Shown piece by piece: positions 46,600 to 55,354 of a stretch of 64,000 bases of DNA. Origin of the DNA: Mucilaginibacter paludis DSM 18603 (GTDB lineage: Bacteria; Bacteroidota; Bacteroidia; Sphingobacteriales; Sphingobacteriaceae); NCBI RefSeq assembly GCF_000166195.2, contig NZ_CM001403.1:3242432-3306431 (forward strand), in the 5' to 3' direction. Within the stretch, counting starts at the first letter, position 1. Each line of letters begins with the position of its first letter. Made by a program: the position numbers and the translations under genes. The notes below the pieces were generated by a model. That model saw only the letters and a list, made by a program, of their open reading frames with translations. It searched no databases and was not told where the DNA came from.

Positions 46600-46730
46600 C
46601 AGCAAAGATAGCCACCGCCGGGATAAAACGTCAAGGCTATACAAGCGGGCGGGAGTTGTTCGCTTTCAGCGGCTCCACCCGGCCTTGACATTTTACCCGT
46701 CTACGCGCTGTTGGTTGCTCAACTGGTAAA
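46600..46730 (+). ncRNA. Possible structured RNA or folded DNA element
   Basis: GTCAAGG (46630-46636) pairs with CCTTGAC (46683-46689). Inside it, CGGG and GGAG (46646-46655) pair with CTCC and CCCG (46673-46681) around a GC-rich loop. A further small hairpin follows near 46710. No ORF covers it. The region lies between convergent genes (the small gene before and the nuclease gene after) and ends in a terminator. It might be a small RNA or an island cis element. No known RNA family recognised. Confidence 0.4.
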
Positions 46731-46801
46731 AATGAAATGCCGCGTGCTTGATTTGCAGGGCGCATAACCGTCCGCTTCGTGTTTTCTTAGCAGGAAATAA
46801 A

Positions 46802-46838
46802 AAAGCCACTGCGAAGCAGTAGCTTTTTTATTATAATT
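46802..46838. terminator. Bidirectional terminator
   Basis: An A-rich arm with AAAAAGC, stem CACTGC / GCAGT, GAA loop, then GCTTTTTT. It works for the accessory block from the left and for the nuclease gene from the right. Confidence 0.75.
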
Positions 46839-46854
46839 ATACAATTAGTAAAAA

Positions 46855-47712
46855 TTAAAGTTGTTCGATTTCAGACAAAGATAAACCGGTAATATTGGCA
46901 ATCAGTTTAATCTCTATGCCGTTCTGTTTCATTTTTTTTGCAGTCTGCTTGATTCCTTCCAGAATCCCTTCAGCCTTGCTCTCCTGTTTGGCATAGTCTA
47001 ACACATTTTTATTGTCCCACTTACTTTTTAAGCTGCTGTCATACATGGCTTTTTCCTCTTTCGTTAAACTGCTGTAAGCAGCAATGTTAAACAGTTTTTC
47101 AAATATCGGCTTGCGCAGATACAACGGTATCTTATCCATGCTGCTCATATTTTTCAGCAAAGAAAGCCAATTGTCTAACTCGCTGGTTAACTCCGCCTCC
47201 GTTTTAACAAATTTACGTAATTCGATATAGGTATAACCTAAATTTTCATAAAATATTTTTCCTGTATCCCTGTTACACAGGCAAATATCATGCAAGTAGT
47301 CATTTGCCGGGCTATCCTCTAAGGTAAAATCTTCCAGCAACGCGATCAGATAAACTTCGCTGAAATTGTAAGCCCATTGGCTGCGGTTGCCTTTAGGGGC
47401 TTGTTCGCTGATTAACCGGCTGGTGTAGAATAAGGCCCGCTGTTTAAAATTCTCCTGCCTGCCGCGTTGCACTTCAATAATAAAGTGTTCGCCGTCATTG
47501 CCTGTACACAACAGGTCGAAGATCGCTCCGCCCTCATATATCGTGTCTCCAGGATGCTCGTTTTTATTGTAGACCAGGTCCACAATGTGCTTTCGCCCCC
47601 TGAACACCTCATTTAAAAACGCAATTAATAAATCCTTATTGGGATCTGTGCCAAAGATGCGTTTGAAGCCGAAATCGGTCATTAAATCTATGTATTTTGT
47701 TTTTTTGATCAT
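46855..47712 (-). CDS. Rpn / PD-(D/E)XK family nuclease ('transposase'-type)
   Basis: 285 residues. The start 'KYIDLMTDFGFKRIFG' and the segment 'GGAIFDLLCTGNDGEHFIIEVQRGRQENFKQRALFYTSRLIS' show the D...E-x-Q core of the PD-(D/E)XK fold, as in Rpn proteins and PDDEXK_2 family 'transposases'. The C-terminus ends in a helical, charged tail ('GILEGIKQTAKKMKQNG'). These proteins are widespread in Bacteroidota and their role is uncertain (recombination-promoting nuclease or phage defence); they carry no IS ends here. It lies between the terminator and the integrase gene. Confidence 0.85.
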   Translation of the reverse strand: MIKKTKYIDLMTDFGFKRIFGTDPNKDLLIAFLNEVFRGRKHIVDLVYNKNEHPGDTIYEGGAIFDLLCTGNDGEHFIIEVQRGRQENFKQRALFYTSRLISEQAPKGNRSQWAYNFSEVYLIALLEDFTLEDSPANDYLHDICLCNRDTGKIFYENLGYTYIELRKFVKTEAELTSELDNWLSLLKNMSSMDKIPLYLRKPIFEKLFNIAAYSSLTKEEKAMYDSSLKSKWDNKNVLDYAKQESKAEGILEGIKQTAKKMKQNGIEIKLIANITGLSLSEIEQL

Positions 47713-47793
47713 GGTTCCTAATTTTTAAAGCGTATGGGTAAATCTTTTTAGAAATCTACCAGGGCCGCGTATGCAGCCCCGGTAGATAATCCG

Positions 47794-49011
47794 TCAAAAT
47801 GCTGTTAGCTTCTTTTGCAATTGCTGCATATCGGAACTGATCTTGTGATCCATGACCTTGGCATAAATCTGTGTCGTTTTAATGCTGGTATGTCCCATCA
47901 TCTTAGCTACGGTTTCAATAGGTACGCCATTATTCAGAGTAACCGTTGTAGCAAACGTATGCCGGGCAATATGGAAGGTCAGTACTTTGTTAATCCTGCA
48001 CAGGTCTGCTATTTCTTTGAGATAAGCATTCATCTTTTGGTTGGTCATCACTGGTAAAAGTGTGTCTTTGACGATGCATTCCGGATGATTCTCATACGAT
48101 TTAATAATGGACAAGGCACGAGACAAAACGGGTATGCGTGACAACGTATCTGTCTTCTGACGATGGGTATGTATCCAAAGACCGCCATCAATGCCTGTTA
48201 CAAGTTCGGAGCGTTTTAGCTTGTGTACGTCTACATAGGCCAAGCCGGTATAGCAACTGAATAAGAATACATCTCTTACCTGGTCTAAGCGTTGAACACC
48301 GAACTTCTTTTTGCTCATTCGTTCCAGTTCTTCTTTGGTGAGCACTTCCCGGTGTACCGCCTTTTGTTTGGGTTTGTAATTGAGATAGGGGTCAACGGTC
48401 AGCCAGCCATTGCCAAGGCAGATACGAACAATCTTACCCAGGTTCTTGATATACTTGATAGCAGAGTTGTTTCCGCATTTGCGAACACTCCGTAAGTAAT
48501 ACTCAAAATCATTCAGAAAAGCGAAGTTGATCTTATTAACCGGGATGTCAGATAGGTTATACTGCCACTCCATAAAGTCTTTGGTATGCATTAAGCAGGT
48601 TTCATAACGCTGCAAGGTGCTTTTTTCAAATTCCTGCCCAACGAGACTTTTCATCCTGGCATTGTGATCCTCAAATATGGCAACCAGAGTTCGCGCCTTT
48701 TCGGCTTTACCTATAAACCTGTTTTTAATCGTTTCAGCGGTGACGATCTCTTCTCCTGCTGTCATTACCTGGTGCAATGCCTGCGCTTGGGCTTGTAATT
48801 TGTCCAGGTAGGCATTTAAAACTTTCACATCTTCTTTGGTGCCGATGGCGCGGCCTGCCTGTACATTCCATCGCGCAGGCTCACATGTTTTGCCGGTGGA
48901 GGTTTCTGCGCGTTGCCCGTCAACGGTGAACCGCAAATAGATGGCCACGGGGCCAAATGTGTAGGTGGAACGCTTCTTTAAATAAAAAAGCAAATTCATG
49001 TTAGTTCTCAT
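47794..49011 (-). CDS. int: Tyrosine site-specific integrase of the island
   Basis: 405 residues, the usual size of Bacteroidota island integrases. N-terminal SAM-like and core-binding domains (~1-200: 'TYTFGPVAIYLRFTVDGQRAETST', 'STLQRYETCLMHTKDFMEW'). The catalytic domain shows the first Arg in 'FLFSCYTGLAYVDVHKL' surroundings, then 'HIARHTFATTVTLNNGVPIETVAKMMGHTS' (H-x-x-R and H) and the nucleophile Tyr in 'IKTTQIYAKV'. It points away from tRNA-Asp, 247 bp from the tRNA 3' end; the gap holds the attachment repeat and three TGCTCACC octamers suited as arm sites. It should drive integration and excision of the 9473-49272 island. Confidence 0.93.
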   Translation of the reverse strand: MRTNMNLLFYLKKRSTYTFGPVAIYLRFTVDGQRAETSTGKTCEPARWNVQAGRAIGTKEDVKVLNAYLDKLQAQAQALHQVMTAGEEIVTAETIKNRFIGKAEKARTLVAIFEDHNARMKSLVGQEFEKSTLQRYETCLMHTKDFMEWQYNLSDIPVNKINFAFLNDFEYYLRSVRKCGNNSAIKYIKNLGKIVRICLGNGWLTVDPYLNYKPKQKAVHREVLTKEELERMSKKKFGVQRLDQVRDVFLFSCYTGLAYVDVHKLKRSELVTGIDGGLWIHTHRQKTDTLSRIPVLSRALSIIKSYENHPECIVKDTLLPVMTNQKMNAYLKEIADLCRINKVLTFHIARHTFATTVTLNNGVPIETVAKMMGHTSIKTTQIYAKVMDHKISSDMQQLQKKLTAF

Positions 49012-49147
49012 GACTAATAATTAAAAGTGAAACAAAATTGTTAATTCCGTCACTTCCAGTCAAGATGTTCAATAACTGAACTTGCTGTAAAACAATAGCT
49101 TACATTGTTTTTGGTGAGCATTTTATCGCCCAAATATGCTCACCGAA

Positions 49148-49276
49148 TTGCTCACCATTTTTTTGCAAAAAGATGAATAATTTGGTGTTTTTGGCAAACT
49201 AAAAAGCCTGTAAACATTTAATTTACAGGCTTTTAGTTGTTTTTGCATTAATTTCCGCGGAATGGACGGGACTCGA
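49148..49276. repeat. Right attachment repeat (attR) of the island
   Basis: Partner of 9349-9476, with about nine-tenths identity by eye. It ends in the intact tRNA-Asp. It holds a TGCTCACC octamer (49149-49156) and the tRNA terminator (arms 49202-49214 and 49222-49234). Two more octamers (49113-49120 inverted, 49137-49144) lie toward the integrase. Confidence 0.85.
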
Positions 49277-49331
49277 ACCCGCGACCTCCTGCGTGACAGG
49301 CAGGCATTCTAACCAGCTGAACTACCACTCC
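49258..49331 (-). tRNA. tRNA-Asp (GTC)
   Basis: 74 nt fold into a full cloverleaf: acceptor GGAGTGG / CCATTCC, anticodon stem CCTGC / GCAGG around loop CTGTCAC (anticodon GTC), T-arm with GGTTCGAGTCC. No encoded CCA. The discriminator G is expected for Asp. Its 3' end is the integration site of the island and it remains intact at this side. Confidence 0.96.
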
Positions 49332-49392
49332 GTGTTTGGGATTGCAAATATAGGGACTTATTTTCAACCCGCAAGTAAAATTGAAAATAAAT

Positions 49393-50466
49393 TTACGCCA
49401 TACTACCTTCCTGTAGTTTTTCTGCATTCTCGGCAAATTGCAGCGCTTCCATTATCTCCAACAGGTTACCGTTCATCACTTCGGGTAAGTTGTAGATAGT
49501 AAGGCCTATACGGTGTTCTGTCACGCGCCCTTGCGGGTAGTTATAGGTGCGTATCTTGGCCGACCTATCGCCGGTAGATACCATCGTTTTTCTTTTTTTC
49601 GAAATCACCTCCAGGTGTTTTTGCAGTTCCATCTCGTAAATCCTGGAGCGTAATACCTGCAAAGCCTTGTCATAATTCTTCAATTGCGATTTCTGGTCCT
49701 GGCACTGCGCCACAATCCCCGTAGGCAAGTGTGTTAACCTCACGGCAGAATAGGTGGTGTTTACCGATTGCCCGCCCGGTCCCGATGCGCAGAACAGATC
49801 CTTGCGGATATCGTTCACATGGATGTCCACATCAAACTCATCAGCCTCAGGCAGTACCACTACCGATGCGGCCGATGTATGTACCCTGCCCTGTGTTTCG
49901 GTATCAGGCACACGCTGTACCCGATGTACGCCCGATTCGTATTTCAGCGTGCCATAAGCATCCTCGGCCAAAACATTAAACACAATTTCCTTATAACCTC
50001 CCGCGGTGCCTTCGGTAAAGTCAACCAGTTCGGTTTTCCAGCCTTGTTTTTCGCAAAAGCGGATGTACATGCGGTAAAGATCGCCGGCAAACAGCGCGGC
50101 CTCGTCGCCGCCAGTACCGCCACGAATCTCCACAATAGCGTTGCGGCTATCTTCGGGGTCTTTCGGTATCAGCATCAGGCGGATCTTTTCTTCCAGCTCT
50201 TCCTGTTGTGGCAGCAGTTCATCCAGCTCAGCTTTGGCCATCTCCCTGAACTCATCGTCCTTTTCGGTAGCTAAAATCTCACGGTTGCTGTCAATGTTAC
50301 TCATTACGTTGTAGTAAATGTTGTATTGCTCCACAACCTTGGTGAGGTCCTTATATTCTTTATTCATCTGGGCAAAACGCTTCATGTCCTTCATAATATC
50401 CGGACTACTCAATTCGCGCTCCACATCTTGCCAGCGTTCTTTTATAGCTTCTAACTTATCTAACAT
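49393..50466 (-). CDS. prfA: Peptide chain release factor 1
   Basis: 357 residues, full length. The GGQ motif lies in 'ASGPGGQSVNTTYSAVRLTHLPTG', the loop that triggers release of the peptide from tRNA in the ribosome. The codon-recognition region has 'RKTMVSTGDRSAKIRTYNYPQGRVTEHRI'. A PxT-type tripeptide is expected near residue 180-190; 'VPDTETQGRVHTSAASVV' (P-D-T) fits and supports RF1 rather than RF2. RF1 reads UAA and UAG. It is a core gene just outside the island, upstream of tRNA-Asp on the same strand. Confidence 0.95.
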   Translation of the reverse strand: MLDKLEAIKERWQDVERELSSPDIMKDMKRFAQMNKEYKDLTKVVEQYNIYYNVMSNIDSNREILATEKDDEFREMAKAELDELLPQQEELEEKIRLMLIPKDPEDSRNAIVEIRGGTGGDEAALFAGDLYRMYIRFCEKQGWKTELVDFTEGTAGGYKEIVFNVLAEDAYGTLKYESGVHRVQRVPDTETQGRVHTSAASVVVLPEADEFDVDIHVNDIRKDLFCASGPGGQSVNTTYSAVRLTHLPTGIVAQCQDQKSQLKNYDKALQVLRSRIYEMELQKHLEVISKKRKTMVSTGDRSAKIRTYNYPQGRVTEHRIGLTIYNLPEVMNGNLLEIMEALQFAENAEKLQEGSMA

Positions 50467-50642
50467 AAATCAATTGTTGTTATTGGTTACCTCGTTTTGC
50501 TTTGGCCTATCGGGCTATAGCACAACTTGATAACAATTTGCAAAAATAAACACTTTTTCCGGTAATATGGTATCAACCACGCCCATAGCATGGCATTATT
50601 GACACACGCATGAGAAGCCCCGCATTACCCGTGTGGCGAGCG

Positions 50643-51680
50643 CTAAAGGCTGGCCGACGTAAACTCGTTAAATAGTCGCTCCAGCGTATCGTTATCCAGG
50701 CTTTTATCACCCTGCACAAAGCGGTATTTTAAGCTTAGCTGTTTGCCCTGCGGCAGGCGGAAGTTCAATTTTTCGGCCCCATGGGTAAATACCTCGGCAC
50801 CCAAAGGGTTGATCGACATTAAACCATAGCTGCGTGCAAGCCAAAAAGCCGGGTAATTTAAATTTTGAGGGTTATCCATCAAAGCCAGTGTCACCGGCTC
50901 GGTATGTACACTCCCCGTTAACTTAACCCATTTAGCCCGTTTAGCAAAAACCGCTTCGCCCTGTATGCCCTGGCTGTTGGTATAGTGGCCGGTAAGAGGT
51001 ATCGAGTCGGTGGCCATTTTTTTATCCTGTAATATAGCGCTCTCCAGCGATGTTACGGGCTGGCCCAGCTCCGTGGCTACCCTAATTGCATAAAGTCCGT
51101 CCTTGGCGTCTTTAAACTCGGTATTCACAAGCGCCTTCAGGGTAATATACCGGTCAATAATGCGCAGGCCCTTATCCACCTTAAAAACAAAAACCGAAGT
51201 TTCTTCCAACACCGCTTTGGCGCCCGGGTTATACCATTTAGATAAAATGGTCAGGCTGCCCTTGCCGTCGCCATTGCTAATGTTCAAAATCTTTTGCAGC
51301 CTGATGGTGCCATAAGCACGACTAACAGTATCAACCCCCGGCGAATTATTCCAGTAGTCGGCCCCGTTCACATTGCTGTAGCTAAACCACAGGCCCACCT
51401 GGTGCGCATAATCCGTCCGGTCTTTAACCTGGGGCACAATAGGCCAGCCGCGGGTTATCATATTTTTTTGGGCGGTATAAATCGGGAAAAGGGTTGGCCG
51501 TTTCAAGCTGTCGGCGTACAGTAGCGATGTAAATAACTCGCCCCCAATGGTAATATCAATGCGCTTTTTGGCAGGTACCGAAACTATTTTAACATAATCG
51601 GCTTGATGTGCGCCCTGCGCCGATAGGCTATAAAGCAAGGCTATCCCAATTGCAATTTTAAACTTTATCACTCTTCTCAA
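50643..51680 (-). CDS. DUF6807 (PmoA-like) family secreted protein
   Basis: 345 residues with a signal peptide (IAIGIALLYSLSAQGA). 'KRPTLFPIYTAQKNMITRGWPI' and 'DYAHQVGLWFSYSNVNGADYWNN' are the conserved blocks of the DUF6807 / 'PmoA' family, with the RP..P....G....RGWP and H..GLW...NG.D.W order. Despite the name there is no link to methane oxidation; the fold is beta-sandwich and the members are linked to carbohydrate use in Bacteroidota. The gene overlaps the LpxH-like gene upstream by 23 bp. Confidence 0.82.
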   Translation of the reverse strand: MRRVIKFKIAIGIALLYSLSAQGAHQADYVKIVSVPAKKRIDITIGGELFTSLLYADSLKRPTLFPIYTAQKNMITRGWPIVPQVKDRTDYAHQVGLWFSYSNVNGADYWNNSPGVDTVSRAYGTIRLQKILNISNGDGKGSLTILSKWYNPGAKAVLEETSVFVFKVDKGLRIIDRYITLKALVNTEFKDAKDGLYAIRVATELGQPVTSLESAILQDKKMATDSIPLTGHYTNSQGIQGEAVFAKRAKWVKLTGSVHTEPVTLALMDNPQNLNYPAFWLARSYGLMSINPLGAEVFTHGAEKLNFRLPQGKQLSLKYRFVQGDKSLDNDTLERLFNEFTSASL

Positions 51681-52428
51681 AATATTTTAACTCCAGTTTT
51701 TGCCCATCAAAAACCGCGTACGAAAAATAGTTCACCCATTCGCCCAGGTTAATATAACGGCTTTGCCCGTCTAAATCAATATCCAAAGGCAGGTGTCGGT
51801 GCCCAAACACCAGGTAATCATAATGCTTAACCTTCAGCTGCTCGCGGCTAAAAGCCACCAGCCATTCCTGCTCAATGTTTTTGCGCACCTCGTTATGCCC
51901 CTGCACAATGCGGCTATGCTGCGACCATCTATTAGCAATCCCTACGCCAAAGTTAGGGTGTACCCGCTCAAACAGCCACTGGCACAACCGGCTGCGGAAA
52001 AACTTTTTCAGCAATTTGTACTTTGCATCACCCGGCCCAAGGCCATCGCCGTGGTGCAGGTAAAACTTTTTACCGTTTCGCTCAATTTCCAACTCATCAT
52101 TAATCATGGTGGCGTTCAACTCTTTTTTAAAGTAGTCAAACATCCACATGTCGTGGTTGCCTTTAAACAGGTACAGTTTAACACCCGCGTCGGTCAGTTC
52201 GGCCAGTTTACCAAACAGGCGGATGTAGCCTTTGGGCACCACCGTGGTATACTCGAACCAAAAGTCGAAAATATCGCCCATCAAAAATAATTCGGAGGCA
52301 TCTGCCTTAATCTGGTCTAACCAGCGCACAATCTTATCCTCGCGCGCACGGCTCGAAATATAGTCCGGTACCCCCAAATGAAAGTCGGAAGCAAAATACA
52401 GTTTATAACGGCTGGTCATTAAAGCCAA
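51658..52428 (-). CDS. lpxH: LpxH-like UDP-2,3-diacylglucosamine diphosphatase
   Basis: 256 residues. Metallophosphoesterase motifs: 'ASDFHLGV' (D-x-H), 'LFLMGDIFDFWFEY' (GD...D), 'KGNHDMWMFDY' (GNHD), 'LHHGDGLG' (H-GD) and 'VFGHRHLPL' (GH-x-H), with the FWFEY and KLLKKFFR segments common to LpxH of Bacteroidota. LpxH cleaves UDP-2,3-diacylglucosamine in lipid A synthesis at the inner membrane. A start at 52419 (MTSRYK) is also possible. Homologous phosphoesterases with other roles cannot be excluded. Confidence 0.85.
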   Translation of the reverse strand: MALMTSRYKLYFASDFHLGVPDYISSRAREDKIVRWLDQIKADASELFLMGDIFDFWFEYTTVVPKGYIRLFGKLAELTDAGVKLYLFKGNHDMWMFDYFKKELNATMINDELEIERNGKKFYLHHGDGLGPGDAKYKLLKKFFRSRLCQWLFERVHPNFGVGIANRWSQHSRIVQGHNEVRKNIEQEWLVAFSREQLKVKHYDYLVFGHRHLPLDIDLDGQSRYINLGEWVNYFSYAVFDGQKLELKYFEKSDKV

Positions 52429-52962
52429 AAGTAATTGTTTTTAGCGGTTGATTATAATGATTTTTGATCACTGATTATGAGATGATTTTTGTGATTACAC
52501 TGATGCCTGGCTTGTTCGATGTGATTTTTGACCGCTGATTTTTAATGATTAGTGTGATTACGCTGATGCACTGTCTGATTTTTGACCACTGATTATTAGA
52601 TGATTTTTTTGATTACACTGATGCCTGGGGGGGCAGGATGGTTGTTTGCACCAGTGCCGCGTTCTATGTCATGGGTGCAGCAATACAAGCAAAATTTGGG
52701 CATTGCCTGCGGCCCGCGCTTTCCGTTGCAAGTCCTCATTACGCTCCGCTTCATTCCGGGCTCATATCTTTACACTGCAATCGCTAATGCTCAACCCACC
52801 GCATCGCCCCCAACCCTCTAAACCCCGCATTCGTGAAAATTCGTTTTATTCGTGTAATTCGTGCTAATTAAATTCGTTCCTATTCGTGTTAATTAAATTA
52901 ATCCTTCATCCCATTCGTGAAAATTCGTTCTTATTCGTGAAATTCGTGTTAATCTGTACTTT
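52429..52962. repeat. Intergenic with degenerate tandem repeats
   Basis: From ~52450 to ~52630 a unit of about 60-90 bp with 'TGATTTTTGACCACTGATTA' and 'TGATTACACTGATGCCTGG' forms is repeated about three times with changes. From ~52835 to ~52955 a shorter motif 'ATTCGTGAAAATTCGT' with 'TTCGTGTTAATTAAATTCGT' type variants recurs. The part between (52640-52830) has no gene of coding character. Such repeats are common between Sphingobacteriaceae genes. Confidence 0.65.
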
Positions 52963-55005
52963 ATGAACTATCCTCAAACAAAAAAAGATACCACCATAAC
53001 CACCTACTTCAACACGCCCGTGCCCGACCCCTACCGCTGGCTGGAGAACGACGAAGCCGACGATACCAAAGCCTGGGTAATTGAACAAAACAAGACAACG
53101 CAGGACTATCTATCGCAAATTCCTTATCGCGAAAGCATCCGCCAAAGGCTCGAAAACTTGTGGAACTATGAAAAATATGGCGCGCCCTTTAAAGAAGGCC
53201 GCTACACCTATTTTTATAAAAACGATGGTTTGCAAAGTCAATCCGTTTTATACCGGCAGTTGGAAGAGGACGAACCCGAAGTATTTTTAGACCCTAATAC
53301 CTTCTCCATCGACGGTACCACATCGCTGGGCGGTATTGATTTCAACAAAGATGGCAGCTTATGCGCTTACCAGCTCTCGGTCGGCGGGTCCGACTGGCGC
53401 GACGTAGTGGTGATGGATGCCGAAAGCAAAACCCAGATTGGCGAGATTTTAACCAACATTAAGTTTAGCGGTATAGCCTGGAAAGCCAACGAAGGCTTTT
53501 ACTACAGCACTTATGATAAACCCGATGCAGGCAGCCAACTCTCGGGCCTAACCCAATACCATCAGCTCTACTTTCACCGGTTAAATACACCACAAAAGGA
53601 TGATGTATTGATTTTTGGAGGCACCGCAACACCGCGCCGTTACATTGGCGGTTATTTAACCGAAGATGAGCGTTACCTGGTGATCACCGCCGCCACATCA
53701 ACAACCGGCAACGAATTATATTTACAAGACGTAAGCCAGCCCGGCAGCTCCATCATTACGCTGGTAGATAATTTTGATACCGAAAGCCACGTAATTGATA
53801 ACATTGGCAGCAAGCTATACGTCTTTACCAACCTGCATGCGCCCAACTATAAAATAGTTACCGCCGAAGCCGACAAAGCTACGCCCGACTATTGGGCCGA
53901 CCTGGTACCCGAAACCGCGAATGTTTTAAGCGCGGGTACAGCTGGGGGCAAACTTTTCGCTCAGTACTTAAAAGATGCTACCTCGTTGGTAATGCAATAC
54001 AACATGGATGGCCACCTGGAACGCAGTATCGAACTGCCCGGCGTGGGTACCGCCACCGGCTTCAGCGCCAAAAAAACGGAAGTGGAGTTGTATTATACCT
54101 TCACATCATACACCTATCCAACCACCATTTTTAAATACCACATTGCAAGCGGCGCTTCTGAGTTATATAAAAAATCAGGCGCAAAATTCAATCCGGAGCT
54201 TTACGAATCAAAACAGGTATTTTACCATTCAAAAGATGGCACCCGTGTACCAATGATCATCACCCATAAAAAAGGCATTGAATTGAATGGCAAAAACCCG
54301 ACGTTATTGTATGCTTACGGTGGCTTTGGTGTGAGCCTAACACCCGCTTTCAGCCTGTCTAACATCATTCTGCTCGAGCAGGGCGGTGTGTACGCGGCCC
54401 CTAATATTCGCGGTGGCGGCGAGTATGGCGAAACCTGGCACCTGGCCGGCACAAAAATGCAGAAGCAGAATGTATTTGACGATTTTATTGCCGCTGCCCA
54501 ATACCTCATCGATAAACAATACACCTCGCCTGATTATCTGGCCATAGCGGGCGGCTCAAACGGCGGCTTGCTGGTGGGCGCCGTCGTCACCCAGCGTCCC
54601 GATCTGTTTAAGGTAGCGCTTCCTGCGGTAGGTGTTTTAGATATGCTGCGCTATAACGAGTTTACAGCCGGAGCAGGCTGGGCATACGATTATGGCACCG
54701 CACAAGATAGCGAAGAGATGTTTAAATACCTGTTGAACTACTCGCCATACCACGCCCTGAAACCCGGCAGCTACCCCGCCACCCTAATAACCACCGCCGA
54801 CCACGACGACCGTGTGGTGCCCGCCCACTCCTTCAAGTTTGCAGCACGCCTGCAAGAATACCAAATCGGCGAAGCACCCACCCTGATCCGCATAGAAACC
54901 AAGGCAGGCCACGGAGCAGGCAAATCTACCGCCCAGATCATCAGCGAAGCGGCAGATAAATGGGCTTTTATGTTTGTAAATATGGGGGTTGGGTTTGAAG
55001 GATAA
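52963..55005 (+). CDS. Prolyl oligopeptidase family protease (S9A)
   Basis: 680 residues, the family's usual length. The beta-propeller (~1-400) begins 'YFNTPVPDPYRWLENDEADDTKAWVIEQN', and the alpha/beta-hydrolase domain has 'LLYAYGGFGVSLTP', 'NIRGGGEYGETWH', the nucleophile S532 in 'AGGSNGGLLVG', an acid in 'TADHDDRVVPAHSFKF' and His in 'KAGHGAGKS'. It cleaves short peptides after proline. No signal peptide, so cytoplasmic; many Bacteroidota relatives carry one, so this may be a shortened form. Monocistronic. Confidence 0.93.
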   Translation: MNYPQTKKDTTITTYFNTPVPDPYRWLENDEADDTKAWVIEQNKTTQDYLSQIPYRESIRQRLENLWNYEKYGAPFKEGRYTYFYKNDGLQSQSVLYRQLEEDEPEVFLDPNTFSIDGTTSLGGIDFNKDGSLCAYQLSVGGSDWRDVVVMDAESKTQIGEILTNIKFSGIAWKANEGFYYSTYDKPDAGSQLSGLTQYHQLYFHRLNTPQKDDVLIFGGTATPRRYIGGYLTEDERYLVITAATSTTGNELYLQDVSQPGSSIITLVDNFDTESHVIDNIGSKLYVFTNLHAPNYKIVTAEADKATPDYWADLVPETANVLSAGTAGGKLFAQYLKDATSLVMQYNMDGHLERSIELPGVGTATGFSAKKTEVELYYTFTSYTYPTTIFKYHIASGASELYKKSGAKFNPELYESKQVFYHSKDGTRVPMIITHKKGIELNGKNPTLLYAYGGFGVSLTPAFSLSNIILLEQGGVYAAPNIRGGGEYGETWHLAGTKMQKQNVFDDFIAAAQYLIDKQYTSPDYLAIAGGSNGGLLVGAVVTQRPDLFKVALPAVGVLDMLRYNEFTAGAGWAYDYGTAQDSEEMFKYLLNYSPYHALKPGSYPATLITTADHDDRVVPAHSFKFAARLQEYQIGEAPTLIRIETKAGHGAGKSTAQIISEAADKWAFMFVNMGVGFEG

Positions 55006-55030
55006 ATTAATTCAATTTAATCTAAAATGT

Positions 55031-55275
55031 TTTCATCTCGGAGGGAGAGATCTTTTGCGCGAGCTGAGTTTCCAGTAGACCAATCGAATGCAAAAGACTC
55101 CTCCCTCCGGTCCGAATGACACTGGCTTAAAAAGGCATCTAAAGGAAATAGTCAATTCGAATTAAATTCAATCTAAAACGTTGTCATCTCGACCGTAGGG
55201 AGAGATCTTTTGCGCGAGCTAAGTTTCCAGTAGACCAATCGAATGCAGAAGATTCCTCCCTCCGGTCGGAATGAC
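55031..55275. repeat. Two copies of a ~93-bp dispersed repeat with inverted ends (REP-like)
   Basis: Copies at about 55031-55120 and 55183-55275 share 'AGAGATCTTTTGCGCGAGCT' and 'TTTCCAGTAGACCAATCGAA' blocks and end in GTCAT / ATGAC with a CCG-AGGGAG type stem, so each folds into a long hairpin. A partial relative starts near 62756. They form a family of dispersed palindromic repeats in this genome. Confidence 0.75.
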
Positions 55276-55354
55276 AATGGGTTAAAGAGGCTTCGAAATT
55301 GATGGCGACATACCCAAGCGCTATAAATCTTCTTACCATCGGTCAAACTAAACT

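Larger units (their letters stand above)
9473..49272. mobile_element. Genomic island (about 39.8 kb) integrated at the 3' end of tRNA-Asp; likely integrative mobilizable element
   Basis: Seen directly: direct repeats at both ends containing the tRNA-Asp 3' tail, an integrase gene adjacent to the intact tRNA, repeated TGCTCACC octamers at both ends (9350, 9530, 9541, and 49113 reversed, 49137, 49149), a MobC/MobA pair inside, and base composition clearly more AT-rich (by eye) in the 11-34 kb part than in the flanking core genes. No conjugation pore genes (TraG-like coupling protein, VirB4-type ATPase) are present, so transfer would need a helper. The broken serine recombinase and a tRNA-like fragment near 36.5 kb suggest the island is a composite. 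Excision has not been shown. Confidence 0.8.

Noticed and set aside
46855..47712. Insertion sequence around the PD-(D/E)XK 'transposase' gene
   Set aside because: No terminal inverted repeats or target duplication seen; the family is better described as Rpn-type nuclease.
52600..52867. Open frames of 73 codons in the intergenic repeat region
   Set aside because: Low-complexity repeat sequence without coding character.
55031..55275. CRISPR-like repeat pair
   Set aside because: Only two ~93-bp copies with palindromic ends, no regular spacers and no cas genes.
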